Source of the DNA: Nitzschia sp. DOCU1
Lineage: Eukaryota; Bacillariophyta; Bacillariophyceae; Bacillariales; Bacillariaceae
Assembly (NCBI GenBank): GCA_951394045.1
Contig: CATOAN010000022.1
Coordinates: 1-25,766, forward strand
DNA length: 25,766 bases
Direction: 5' to 3'
In this document: positions 9,604-18,454 of the stretch, in pieces
Position numbering within the stretch: position 1 is the stretch's first letter
Layout of the letters: the number at the start of each line of letters is the position of its first letter
Notes under the pieces: model-generated
The model's database searches: none
What the model was told of the DNA's origin: nothing
Seen by the model: only the letters and a program-made list of their open reading frames with translations
Made by a program: the position numbers and the translations under genes

Positions 9604-12184
9604 ATGGCTGATGCATCGGATGCCGCACGCACTCTCCTCGCCGAAATGGAGGCAGGCTCTGATGATTCGACCGTTCCCTCTCGCAGTGGTGCGGGAACTC
9701 GAGGTACGTCGCGATTGTCCGGGGGGGGTTGTGAATGTTGAACTGGATGACGTGGCCTCCATGCTCTCCTCCGGTCCGTTCGGTAGCGCCGGTGAGTCCC
9801 CTATGTTTAGAAGCGCCATTGCGCCTGTCTGTATGTTGTTGACGGACGCGAATGTGAGGGACAACATGTGCATGGGCAAAATTGGCTCCAAGGGGGAGAA
9901 AGCCTGCACTCGAGAGAAGATCAATGGAGAAGCGTGCGGCACGGCCGCCCACGCTCAAAAGGCCAGCATCCGTGAGGATGCTATTTACTTCTGGGATCCC
10001 AACAGGAATCATATCTATCTGAGGACACATCTCGGGTTCTCGGTGCCAATGGCGGCGGAGCTCTTCGAAATGCGCCATGAAGAATTTACTCATGTGCAGG
10101 TCAGGGAGCTGATGGATGTCATCCGAACGGGGCAAGTGGCGTCGGAAGAAGAGCTTGTGCAGGCGAAAGACAGGATCACTCGATCTGGTGACGACATTTC
10201 TTTCACTCCTCGAAAGAAACCCAGATTTTCCAGCTCAGCGTCGTCAGAATCTCCCTACGAGATCGACGCCATGGATACGATCGAGGAGATGCCGGAAGAT
10301 CCTCTGGTGGATGACTCGCGCAAGCTCGAATACGTCATGAGCAATTGGAAGAAGATGACGGATACGATCGAAGCCCTCAAGCTGTCGGCAAAGCGAGGGC
10401 AACGGGGAGAGGACGAAATCGCCAGACTAGGAGAAGATGTTGATCGGCTCAACGCGGCGGGGCGGCGCCTGATGTCACTTGTAGGGCTCCCTGCTGACGG
10501 TCTCAAGTATGATCTATACAAAATTACGGAAGGACAGGAAGAGAGTCTCAGGGAATTGGAGGACAGCGTTGACAAGGTCCGCCGTTCGTGCCCCCCTCAG
10601 GACGAATGGGCCGAGCTGAAGAGGTCGATAGAACAGGCGGAGGTTTTCAAGCGACAAGTCGAGGGATGGAAGCTCGAGGTCGACGCGGCGATCAGGGCGG
10701 CCAAGGACCATGGGGGCTCTGGCGAGGCCACCGTCAATGGCACGAGGGTCTCGATCCAGAAGCTTGCAGAAGTTGTGGTCCTGAGGGTTTGGCCGGCCAT
10801 CCAAGACATGTGGGCGTTGTACGAGTTGGCGACGGTCGGGCCGGATGGAGGAAAGTTGAAGGCAGGGTCTGGCGTCGGGCCACCTGGAGCAGCGATGTTT
10901 GACAAGGCTGGAGCGGCCTTGGCAGAGCAAGCTAGTGGGATGGTGGAATTGGAGGCCAGGATTTCGCGTCTGGAGAAGGGAGCACCGGCTGCGGCGGCGA
11001 ATCGGTCCGGTGGAGGCGACGTTATGGAGGATATCTTTGGTGTGGCGAGTCAGGGAGAAACCGGCGCTGGGGGCTCGTTCCATGGTAGGGCCGGCGCCGG
11101 GGACTTGTTTGGTGGAGGCGGCTCGAATGGTGGAGGCATGGGCGCTGCCGCGGCTGGCTACGGAGCTGCTGCAGGTCTTGGTTGGTCCGGGCAAGGAGGC
11201 CGTGCGCCTTCTGCCACCGAAGAAGTTCTTGAAGGCATCATGGCAAAGCTGGCCGATGTCGAGAGTCGGATGGGAGCGGTCACTGTCGAGTGTGCCGGTT
11301 TCAAGTTCCGAAACCAAGAAGATTGCGTTGAGTTTGTGACTCTTCACGTCCCTGGGCACACGTACGCCTACTTCTACGACATGGTCTCCTTGTTGCAGAG
11401 GGCCTGGGGCGACACCCACGTGGCAGTGGGCAAACACTGGGAGGATATCTACGCAAGGAAGAAGGCAGGTTTTACTAACCTGGGAGAGGCGGCCATCGCT
11501 GCATCCATGGCCACGGTTCTACCGACATGCCTTGGCGAGGACCCGGCAAAGCTCGCAGCGCCGACCGCAGCCCTCTCTGCCATTCCTACTCATGCCCACT
11601 GGACCTCTGCTGGAGGCCAGGCGGGGCGGAAGCTCAAAGTAAACCGCACTTTACACAAGACCAACCACACCCTGAGACAGCAAGTGAAGGACCAGTTTGT
11701 GGGCCGCCCTCGGGGAGGGGGCGTTGTCAATGAACTGCTGATGAAGGCGCGAGGACACTGGGTCCAATTCGAGCAGATGCTCGATAACTTCTACATGGAG
11801 TTTCGGTCGTTTGGTCCAGACAAGGAGGCGTGGGTGCTGGTGGGCCTCATTGGGAAGACGGTCTTCGAGGTCCTCAATGAGGTCAGAGGGACAGCCGCAG
11901 ATCTCACGGATTGCGCTACTCCGGTGCAACGAGCGGCTAGGGTGCTCTGGGCCACCCTGCAAGCGTCAAGGATAATGGATGAGTTCATCGCCGCCGAATT
12001 TAGGAACCACCCTCGGGTGGCCTCCGTGATCGTGTTGCACTTGTTCAAAAATCGGGTCCCCAAGGATGAGTTCGACCAGTTGAGGACTGACCACGACACC
12101 ATGCGGGTGCAGCTGGACTCGCTGATCAGTCAAGTGAACTCGAAGCTCCTTGGGGGCAACCTCAAGATCCCGGCCAAGAAGTGA
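9604..12184 (+). CDS. Retroelement ORF1, Gag-like, frameshifted near the N-terminus
   Basis: The best start is ATG 9604, in an excellent eukaryotic context (tcaccATGgc). It opens MADASDAARTLLAEME and runs through a Ser/Arg/Gly stretch, but meets TGA just after a run of eight G (9721-9728). Removing one G from the run would join it to the main frame, which is open to 12184 (857 codons when counted from 9611). Along the main frame I see a Cys-containing segment (residues ~74-110), a basic patch RKKPR (~201), a helical charged region likely to form coiled coil (~230-365), a second helix around 430-456, a Gly/Ala-rich linker (~465-530), and a conserved-looking C-terminal domain (~535-857). No zinc knuckle is present. 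Position, size and coiled coil fit a nucleocapsid-forming Gag, but I recognise no Gag family by sequence. It overlaps ORF2, which lies in the -1 frame. Confidence 0.7.
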
Positions 12185-13257
12185 GGCGGCCGGCGCCTCG
12201 GTTGCGGGCGGCGGCAAAACAGGAAGACACCACTGTGCGTGGGATGGTGGCGGGTCGAGTGAGGAGGAAGCGAGGCGGGCTTAGCACTTGCGGAGTGGTC
12301 GTAGGGAAGAAGTTCGCGTGGTTGTGGGGGGCGAGGACGCTGGGTTTCGAGCCCACGCTGGTACAGATGAGAGATGATGCTCCTAATTTTCTAGGTCTGC
12401 TGATTCAATCTCTGTACCCCCACGCTACGATTAGATCCCTAGAGGACCCCAGTGTGAGGCCGGCGGACGAGGAGGTGTGGTTTGTCGAGGGTTATGTTCC
12501 AAGAAGTCTGAGGGACGGTATGACCTCAGGGGCCATCCGGGGGGTGTACGCCACCGACGGACGAGGCCGAAAGGAGGAGTACGGCGGGTACTGGTCCGAG
12601 GCTAGGATCCTCCACGCCGACGTTGGAGGCGTGACGGACAGCACCGGACGCTGTCATTTGTGGTCGGTGGATGAGAGTGAGCTGGCGGTTGTTCCCAAGC
12701 TCCCCCGTCGAGACGTCTACTCTGTTGCAAGTGACGTCGTGCCGGGGGCGACCGCTCAGGCACCCAACACTGTTCGTCTGTTGGTGCCTGAAGTCCAGGA
12801 AGTTAGGCCCGGGTGCTTCCATGGAGGCGGGTTGTTCCCGCTGGTCGCGAAGAATCCACGGTTTCGGTTGAGGTGTGTGTACACCAGGACAAGATGGTGC
12901 GAGCGCCCTCTCAAAGGCACCGAGTTGGCTTCTGTCTATGACATCCCTGCGGACGTTGTCGCTGTCGCGGAACGTCTGGGGATTGAACTACAGAAGCTGT
13001 GCTGCCAACCGGGCAAGGCAGTCGAGCATTGCGCCAAGGCTTTGGAGGAAGCCCAGCGAGAGGAAGATGACACCGCTGGGTCCGGAAGCAAGACCACTCA
13101 AGCGCAAGGCGTACGGGAAAAGGAAGCGGTGGCTTCGAGCTCTGATGGACGGGTTGGGGCCAGCGAGGACGTTGGAGTGGGTCGCTCGGATGCGGATGCC
13201 GACAGGAATGCCAAAGCCGTCAAATCTGACGACGCTGAAGTTCCGGTCTGGCTTTGA
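12181..13257 (+). CDS. Retroelement ORF2, unrecognised middle protein
   Basis: This frame is open from 12091 and overlaps the end of ORF1 in the -1 frame. There is no ATG until 12244 (MVAGRVRRKRGG) or 12367 (MRDDAPNF), so expression may use -1 frameshifting, reinitiation at the ORF1 stop (aagTGAgg), or translation from the later ATG. The ~340-residue product has a basic start, a compact central part with several Trp and Tyr (VWFVEGYVPRSLRD, EEYGGYWSEARILHA, residues ~100-250), and a Lys/Glu/Ser-rich end. It stops with TGA at 13255-13257 within the words 'PVWL', while the -1 frame continues 'LNDRIINYF', so ORF2 and ORF3 probably form, or once formed, one polyprotein. No protease motif (D-S/T-G) or methyltransferase motif is visible. 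Function is unknown. Confidence 0.6.
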   Translation: MRRPAPRLRAAAKQEDTTVRGMVAGRVRRKRGGLSTCGVVVGKKFAWLWGARTLGFEPTLVQMRDDAPNFLGLLIQSLYPHATIRSLEDPSVRPADEEVWFVEGYVPRSLRDGMTSGAIRGVYATDGRGRKEEYGGYWSEARILHADVGGVTDSTGRCHLWSVDESELAVVPKLPRRDVYSVASDVVPGATAQAPNTVRLLVPEVQEVRPGCFHGGGLFPLVAKNPRFRLRCVYTRTRWCERPLKGTELASVYDIPADVVAVAERLGIELQKLCCQPGKAVEHCAKALEEAQREEDDTAGSGSKTTQAQGVREKEAVASSSDGRVGASEDVGVGRSDADADRNAKAVKSDDAEVPVWL

Positions 13258-16016
13258 ACGACCGCATCATCAACTACTTCTGGCCGGTGGAGTCGGGTCT
13301 CACGATGGGAGAAAGAGACAAGGCGGTCAAGGCGTTGGCGACGCTACGGGACAAGTTGTTTCTCCCCAAGGGTTTTCGGATAGGAGTTTGGAAGTCGTTT
13401 CGGCGGTATCTGCAAACGAAGAAATTGCAGGCTGCGGAAGAAAGCAAGGGCAGGCGGGCCCACAAGCGGCACAAGGCGCAAGATGGTCGGGAAGTTGTGA
13501 CGCTTCAAGGAGCCGGCGTCGGCTGGGGTCGGAGCGGCAGGCGCTACGGTTGGGGCCTGGGAGGTCGCAAGCAGTACCAGGCCTGGTGGAAGGAATTGTG
13601 GATTGGAGCAGAGGACGATCGGCTGCCAGGCTTGGACGCCATCCGGAGGGCAGCCGAGTCCGACTGGTGGGAATGGGGCGCTGGGTCAGCGCCATTCTTT
13701 TGGCGCTGGCCTGAGTACTATCAGCGAACGATCAGAGATGGGTTGAGCGTCTGGATGTCTAACATCCCGGCGCCCTACACCAGACCCCAGAGGAAGGAGC
13801 CGGACGAAGCGACTCGGATCAAGGTGATCGAGAAGCTGGCAACGGTACGGGAGAAAGGCTACATTGCACCAGGAAAAGTGGTGTCTTTGACCGACTTCTT
13901 CAGCGTGCCCAAGGGCGATAGTGATGTCCGTATGGTTTACAACGGGACTTCGAGCGGCCTGAATGACTGCTTGTGGGTCCCGTCGTTTGCACTCCCAACG
14001 GTCAACTCAACGCTTCGCCAAGTCTTCCCCCATTCCCACATGGCCGACACGGACCTGGGGGAAATGTTCTTATGTTTCGTCCTCCACGAGTCCCTACGGG
14101 AACTCGCTGGAGTCGACGTAACGCACTATCAAGGACGGCACGAGGAGAGGCTCGAGCAGCGATGGGAGAGGTGGGTTCGGTGCGCAATGGGGCTCAAGCC
14201 ATCGCCGTACCAGACGACCCAAGCTATGGCATTCGCTGAAGATGTTATCAGGGGACAACGGGAGGACCCGAGTAACATCTTTGGATGGGCGACGGTTGTT
14301 CTCAATCTTCCAGGGTTGGACCACTATGACCCAACCCATCCGTGGGTGTGGAAGATGCGAGAGGATGGATTGCCGGCATGCGACTTCTGGTTTTATGTGG
14401 ACGATAACCGGACTGTCGGCAACAACAAGGATGAGGCATGGAAGGCGGCAGCTCGCGTGGCTAGCGTGTGCAACTACCTTGGAGTTCAAGACGCAGCAAG
14501 AAAGAGAAGAGAGGCGTCGAACACGCCGGGGGCGTGGGCAGGAACGATTACAACGACGGATGGCACCAACGTAGCCGTGTCTTGTCAGCAAGAGAAATGG
14601 GACAAGGCAAAGGATCAAGTGCAGGAGCTAGTTCAGACGCTGGCTGGGTCTACTGATGGAATGTTGGACCGGAAGCGGTTGGAATCGATTCGGGGATTCC
14701 TTCTGTATGTTACAAGGACTTACCCGGCCACGGTCCCGTATCTAAAGGGCCTCCACAATACGTTGGACGGCTGGCAAGAAGATCGCGACGACGAAGGATG
14801 GCGGATTGTTGGGTGGCGAGAGGAGCTGGACGGAGCTGAGGGCGGAGCTGGGGAAGGAAAGCAAGACCTGGCTGCGCCACCGAAAGTCAAAGCGGTGCCC
14901 CATCTGGCAGGGGACCTGCACGCCTTGGAGACGTTGTTTCGGGCGGAAAAGGCCCCACTCCGAATCATCAGGTCGTTGCGGCAGGTCTTGGTGTATTATG
15001 GTTTTGGGGATGCCTCGCAGGATGGCTTTGGCTTCAACATGGAGGAAGCTGGTGGCGACGACCTCGAATACCGCTATGGGCAATGGTGCGATAGCATTTC
15101 GGAAGCTTCTTCCAACTACCGGGAGCTCCGAAATTTGGTAGACCGCATCGAGGAAATGGTAAAGGAAGGGCGTCTCCGAGGCGCAGAGATGTTCCTTTTT
15201 ACTGACAACACCACCGCCGAGTCGGTGTTTTATAAAGGTAACTCGAGCAGCAAGTCGCTGTTCGAGTTGGTGTTGAGGCTTCGTCAGCTCGAGATGGATG
15301 CTGGAATGGTATTGCACGTTGTCCACGTTGCGGGTACCAGGATGATTGCGGAAGGCGCCGATGGAGCGTCGAGGGGAGATGTTGGGATGGGCGCCATGGT
15401 CAGCGGCCGAGTTATCGACCATGTCCCGCTCAACGAAGATTGTTTCTCGAGGAGTCAGGGGCTACGCGGGTGGGTGACGAAGTACTGGGACACGAAGCGG
15501 GGGCCCCTCAGATTTCTGGAGCCCTCGGGCTGGTTCGAACGCGGCTTCTCGCCAACGGGGTCCTACCTGTGGTCACCTGCTCCAGCTGCAGCCGATGTGG
15601 CAGTGGAACAGATGGCCCGGGTAATTCACCAGTATCCACTCACGTTGCATTTGTTCTTGGTTCCGCGGCTGATGACGTCGCGATGGAGGAGGAGAGCTGG
15701 GAGGCTGCGAGATTGGGAGTGCAAGCTTGCCCCGGGAGCTGGCCAGGTGTGGAGCGAGGCCCAGCACGAGCCACTACTAATGTTTGTCTGCCTGCCTTTG
15801 TCAACCCACAGGCCCTGGAAGTTACGAGGGACAGACCTCGTGGATCGCGTGGATCGCCAACTGTGCAAGCTGCACAAAGCCGATCAGAAAGGGCGGGGGC
15901 ATCTACTGCGCCAACTTCTCGAGCAGGCGAGAGCACTGGAATCCATGCCGGAAGGCATGGTGCGGAACGTGCTACGGGGTGCCAGTCAATTCCCCCTACC
16001 CGATCAAACTGGCTGA
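13254..16016 (+). CDS. Reverse transcriptase / RNase H, DIRS-type
   Basis: The frame opens at 13230 and has no ATG at its start (first in-frame ATG at 13305, MGERDKAV). Residues ~1-190 are basic and Trp-rich. RT motifs follow: DFFSVPKGDSDVRMVYNGT (~220-240), the motif A aspartates in ADTDLGEMF (14046-14054), motif B in MGLKPSPYQTTQA, and the active-site YVDD at 14394-14405. RNase H follows with all four acidic positions recognisable: GDASQDG (Asp 15009), ELRNLVDRIEEM, LFTDNTTA (Asp 15204) and AEGADGASRGD (Asp 15360). The last ~170 residues (HLFLVPRLMTSRWRRR, then HEPLLMFVCLPL) match the position of the post-RNase H bridge that precedes the YR in DIRS elements. The enzyme would copy the element RNA in cytoplasmic particles or the nucleus. 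Catalytic residues look intact. It overlaps the YR ORF by about 236 bases, which lies in the +1 frame. Confidence 0.88.
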   Translation: MNDRIINYFWPVESGLTMGERDKAVKALATLRDKLFLPKGFRIGVWKSFRRYLQTKKLQAAEESKGRRAHKRHKAQDGREVVTLQGAGVGWGRSGRRYGWGLGGRKQYQAWWKELWIGAEDDRLPGLDAIRRAAESDWWEWGAGSAPFFWRWPEYYQRTIRDGLSVWMSNIPAPYTRPQRKEPDEATRIKVIEKLATVREKGYIAPGKVVSLTDFFSVPKGDSDVRMVYNGTSSGLNDCLWVPSFALPTVNSTLRQVFPHSHMADTDLGEMFLCFVLHESLRELAGVDVTHYQGRHEERLEQRWERWVRCAMGLKPSPYQTTQAMAFAEDVIRGQREDPSNIFGWATVVLNLPGLDHYDPTHPWVWKMREDGLPACDFWFYVDDNRTVGNNKDEAWKAAARVASVCNYLGVQDAARKRREASNTPGAWAGTITTTDGTNVAVSCQQEKWDKAKDQVQELVQTLAGSTDGMLDRKRLESIRGFLLYVTRTYPATVPYLKGLHNTLDGWQEDRDDEGWRIVGWREELDGAEGGAGEGKQDLAAPPKVKAVPHLAGDLHALETLFRAEKAPLRIIRSLRQVLVYYGFGDASQDGFGFNMEEAGGDDLEYRYGQWCDSISEASSNYRELRNLVDRIEEMVKEGRLRGAEMFLFTDNTTAESVFYKGNSSSKSLFELVLRLRQLEMDAGMVLHVVHVAGTRMIAEGADGASRGDVGMGAMVSGRVIDHVPLNEDCFSRSQGLRGWVTKYWDTKRGPLRFLEPSGWFERGFSPTGSYLWSPAPAAADVAVEQMARVIHQYPLTLHLFLVPRLMTSRWRRRAGRLRDWECKLAPGAGQVWSEAQHEPLLMFVCLPLSTHRPWKLRGTDLVDRVDRQLCKLHKADQKGRGHLLRQLLEQARALESMPEGMVRNVLRGASQFPLPDQTG

Positions 16017-17301
16017 AGACGATGAGGGCTTTGACCAGACACTTGCTGGAGACGAAAGGAGGTTTCGGATTGGCCGAGACGGGGATTTTTTAATGGTGCC
16101 TTTTCAATGCGAATTGTGTCACTTTAGAAATATCCAAAGGAGGGACCCCAGGGCCACGCTGCCCACGGATAGACTGTTGCTCTCGTGCATTCGGCGTGCC
16201 TTTCTGGATGCTTTCTGGTCTCGAGAGCCGTCGACTGTGCGAGCCAACTTGAATGGGGCCCGACGGATGGAGGAAATCGGGACGGCAGTTGGGCTCGGGG
16301 CTGTGCTGCCCGCTCTTGGGCCATTTCCGGTGAAGGATACTTTCGGCATGAAGGTTGCTGTGTGCATGCTCTTGAGATCGCTTGACCCAGGGAAGACTGC
16401 AGACCTCTTGCAGTTTTCCACTGTACGTTACCTTAGAAGTGTGTACACCAACGTGTATCACGCGTCTAAGGAACACGTCAGCGGGTTAGCCGTGATGGCC
16501 CACCAAACCACAAAGATCTATTCGACCGATTGCCCGACGTACGGGTATTGGTTTGAAAGGTTTGTGAAGGGCATGCACAAGCGCATGGGCGAGGAAGTGC
16601 GTTCGGATTTTGCGCTGTCGGTGGAGGTGTTGCACAAGAGTCTCGGTTACTTGGACCGGCAGTACTTGCTGGCTGAGACCCGAGACAAGCGGCGCGAGGT
16701 GGTGGAAATCGCGTTCTTTTTCGTCCTCTCATTCTGCATTGCTCTTCGTGGCGAGGAGGTGGTCAAGGTTGATGTCGCGGGGCTGCTGCGGTACTTTCAG
16801 GCGGGCAAGGACCATGCAGAACACCCTCACGTCATGGTCCCGTTGGTGGGAAGATTTAAGGGTGAGACGGGAGAGCGGTGGCATTTGATCCCGATGGTGT
16901 GGAGGACCAGGTCGGGGATAGAAGCCGGCGTCTGGACGGAGCGCATGGTCCTGTCCCTGCAAGAAAGAGTTTATCGGACCGAGCGAGGCAAGCAAGCAAA
17001 AGTCTCGACGCTGGAGCCCCGATTCTACGAAGTTCTAAACTGGGTCCGCGCCCGGTACCCCGCTATTTTCCCTCCGAATGTGGACATCGAAAACGATTAC
17101 GGATTGGGACGATCGGGATGACGGGGCTCCAACACCGAGGCACAAAACCAAGGCGTGCCCAGTGTTACTATCGAGATGATTTGTCGCTGGAGAAAGGTGG
17201 AGAGGGCGCAAGGCCGGGCGCCCAATCTTGGGATGAGAGAGCACTACACCGAGGTGTCGCTGGCTCTGGATGCAAACTTGGCGTATTCAAGACCTCTCTG
17301 A
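15781..17301 (+). pseudogene. Zinc-binding tyrosine recombinase with in-frame TGA
   Basis: The frame opens at 15781 inside the RT ORF (+1 frame). Its first ATG is only at 16093, yet a Cys-rich module lies upstream of it: CASC (Cys at 15862 and 15871), YC, then NPCRKAWCGTCYG, followed by CELCHF at 16108-16119. Entry must therefore be by +1 frameshift or splicing. The core YR is recognisable: box I Arg in ALRGEEV (16747-16749), a beta-strand Lys candidate in GRFKGETGE (~16851-16870), a box II region around 17107-17127 reading GRSG-stop-RG, and the nucleophilic Tyr in MREHYTEV (17245-17247). The TGA at 17119-17121 falls where a catalytic-box residue, probably Arg, is expected (CGA to TGA is one transition). 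The same frame is then open and protein-like to 17301. YRs of this type join the circular DNA copy into the genome. Premature stop or recoded stop are both possible; I favour inactivation. Confidence 0.82.
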
Positions 17302-17447
17302 CGGGCTTGGAAGCCTAACGAGAGACGGCTGAGGTTCAAGGATGTCGTGGATGGATGACAAAACGACGGATGACGAGGCCGGTAGCACAAGCGCGACAAC
17401 GCCCTGGCCGACGGAGATGAACTCATCTGTGGCACACGATCGACGCG
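17302..17447. other. 3' flank of the YR ORF
   Basis: These 146 bases lie between the YR stop and the end of a convergent minus-strand ORF. They keep the high GC of the element and probably include its 3' untranslated region. No repeat of the 5' leader is seen. Confidence 0.35.
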
Positions 17448-18014
17448 TCACTGCCGGACCGTACGAGTTTGCTGGGACCGAGGGGGGTTATTTGTGCGCT
17501 GGCGTCGGTGGACGGCCCAGCCACGTACTTGCAGGTAGTCGTGGAGAGTCATGCCCAGTTCGGCAGCAAAAATTGACTGAGCGAAGAGAGCGTCGCGGAA
17601 GAAGTGCGCTTTCTTCTTCTTCCCCCAGAGCATACACACCGCAAACAATCTACGAGACGGACGATAATTGTTGAGTCCCCGCGCCTGCAAACTCTTGTCC
17701 TTCCTGGTCTCGACGACTTGCTTGAACCAATGTTCAAAGTCGGTCCCAAGTCCGTTGGAAAAGAGTTTTGCCTCCCCTGTAGCCAGTTGGGGATTCTGGG
17801 CGAGAAAATCGGGCGGGAAGAGGCCGTTGATAGTCTGGCCGTTGATAGTTACTACAGTGCCTGCTGTAGTTCTATCAACGGCCGCTGCAACACGGGGGTG
17901 CTGGTGGGATGACGCCATTGTCGACAAATAAAAATGTTCAGTCGACGAGGAATTTGGATTTCGGAGTACCGGTGGGTTCGCTGAGGGGGGAAATGGTTGT
18001 TGCGTAGAATCCAC
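17448..18014 (-). CDS. Orphan protein, convergent to the retroelement
   Basis: This 188-codon ORF starts at ATG 18014; a second Met (MASSHQHP, residue 33) is a possible start. It has an Ala/Thr/Gly-rich part (TAGTVVTINGQTINGLFPPDF), then a charged helical part (EHWFKQVVETRKDKSLQARG), a KKKK patch and a hydrophobic-aromatic stretch (HFFRDALFAQSIFAAELGMTLHDYLQVRGW), then a polar tail. No family is recognised and no signal peptide is seen. It either belongs to the host locus that the retroelement interrupts, or is an antisense ORF of the element's 3' end. A plus-strand shadow frame (17342-17674) is less protein-like. Confidence 0.45.
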   Translation of the reverse strand: MDSTQQPFPPSANPPVLRNPNSSSTEHFYLSTMASSHQHPRVAAAVDRTTAGTVVTINGQTINGLFPPDFLAQNPQLATGEAKLFSNGLGTDFEHWFKQVVETRKDKSLQARGLNNYRPSRRLFAVCMLWGKKKKAHFFRDALFAQSIFAAELGMTLHDYLQVRGWAVHRRQRTNNPPRSQQTRTVRQ

Positions 18015-18454
18015 GTGATGAACTTGTGTGGGCAGAGGCAGAGTTTGCGCTGATTTGCCCCCTGCCTACAAGAGTCGCCTACGTGTTTTGCGCGTAGACT
18101 ATTTACCCCCAAGTAGAATGATTCGCTCCCCAATTCGGTGGACTTCGCGGTGAGTGGGGAGAGTGGAGTGTTGGAAACTGTGTGCTTTTGTTGCGAGTAC
18201 ATGGCGAAATGCAGGTCAGTGGTCCGGGTGTTGGTAATTCACTGCTGTATAAATCCAGGGAGTTTTCCGCCTAAAATGTAGACGTTCTCTAAAATTATTA
18301 AGCCCACTGTTCACCTGTTACTTCAACTTCAACGTACCAGATTCTCCGAAGGGTGCAAATAGTTTTCTAGCCCTAAGTAAGCATTATAACGATCAGACTC
18401 ATCTAAGAGTCAATGACTAATAATACAGTCACAAAGTGCTATGGTGCACATTGG
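18015..18454. other. Noncoding, AT-richer spacer
   Basis: Composition drops to AT-rich here. A TATA-like 'ctgtataaatcc' lies on the plus strand near 18244-18255, but no supported plus-strand gene follows. Nothing else is seen. Confidence 0.4.

Larger units (their letters stand above)
9604..17301 (+). mobile_element. DIRS-type tyrosine-recombinase retroelement (coding extent)
   Basis: Four consecutive overlapping plus-strand ORFs encode a Gag-like protein, an unrecognised middle protein, RT plus RNase H, and a zinc-binding tyrosine recombinase. RT-RH followed by a YR instead of a DDE integrase, with no aspartic protease seen, is the defining content of the DIRS order (DIRS, Ngaro, PAT groups). 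The element is visibly more GC-rich than its surroundings. I saw no methyltransferase domain, so it fits Ngaro-like or a diatom-specific lineage better than DIRS1. The coordinates given are only the coding span; true ends are unknown because no inverted or split direct repeats could be found by eye. A G-run frameshift in ORF1 and a TGA in the YR suggest a recently inactivated copy. Confidence 0.85.

Noticed and set aside
10514..11437. 307-codon minus-strand ORF inside retroelement ORF1
   Set aside because: Shadow of a GC-rich coding region; its composition (Arg/Pro/Ser-rich) has no domain signs and ORF1 explains the sequence.
12335..12365. tRNA B-box-like 'gggtttcgagccca'
   Set aside because: Lies inside ORF2, and no matching A box, anticodon arm or acceptor stem could be found; a similar 'ggttcgaacgc' near 15533 lies within the RT ORF.
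12875..13714. 279-codon plus-strand ORF spanning the ORF2/ORF3 junction
   Set aside because: Third frame over ORF2 and ORF3; it lacks the protein-like text that both flanking frames show.
14742..15422. 226-codon minus-strand ORF
   Set aside because: Antisense to the RNase H region, whose catalytic residues are clear on the plus strand.
9200..18000. Terminal inverted or split direct repeats of the DIRS-type element
   Set aside because: Looked for matches between the 5' leader and the 3' flank on both strands and found none convincing by eye; copies from elsewhere in the genome are needed.
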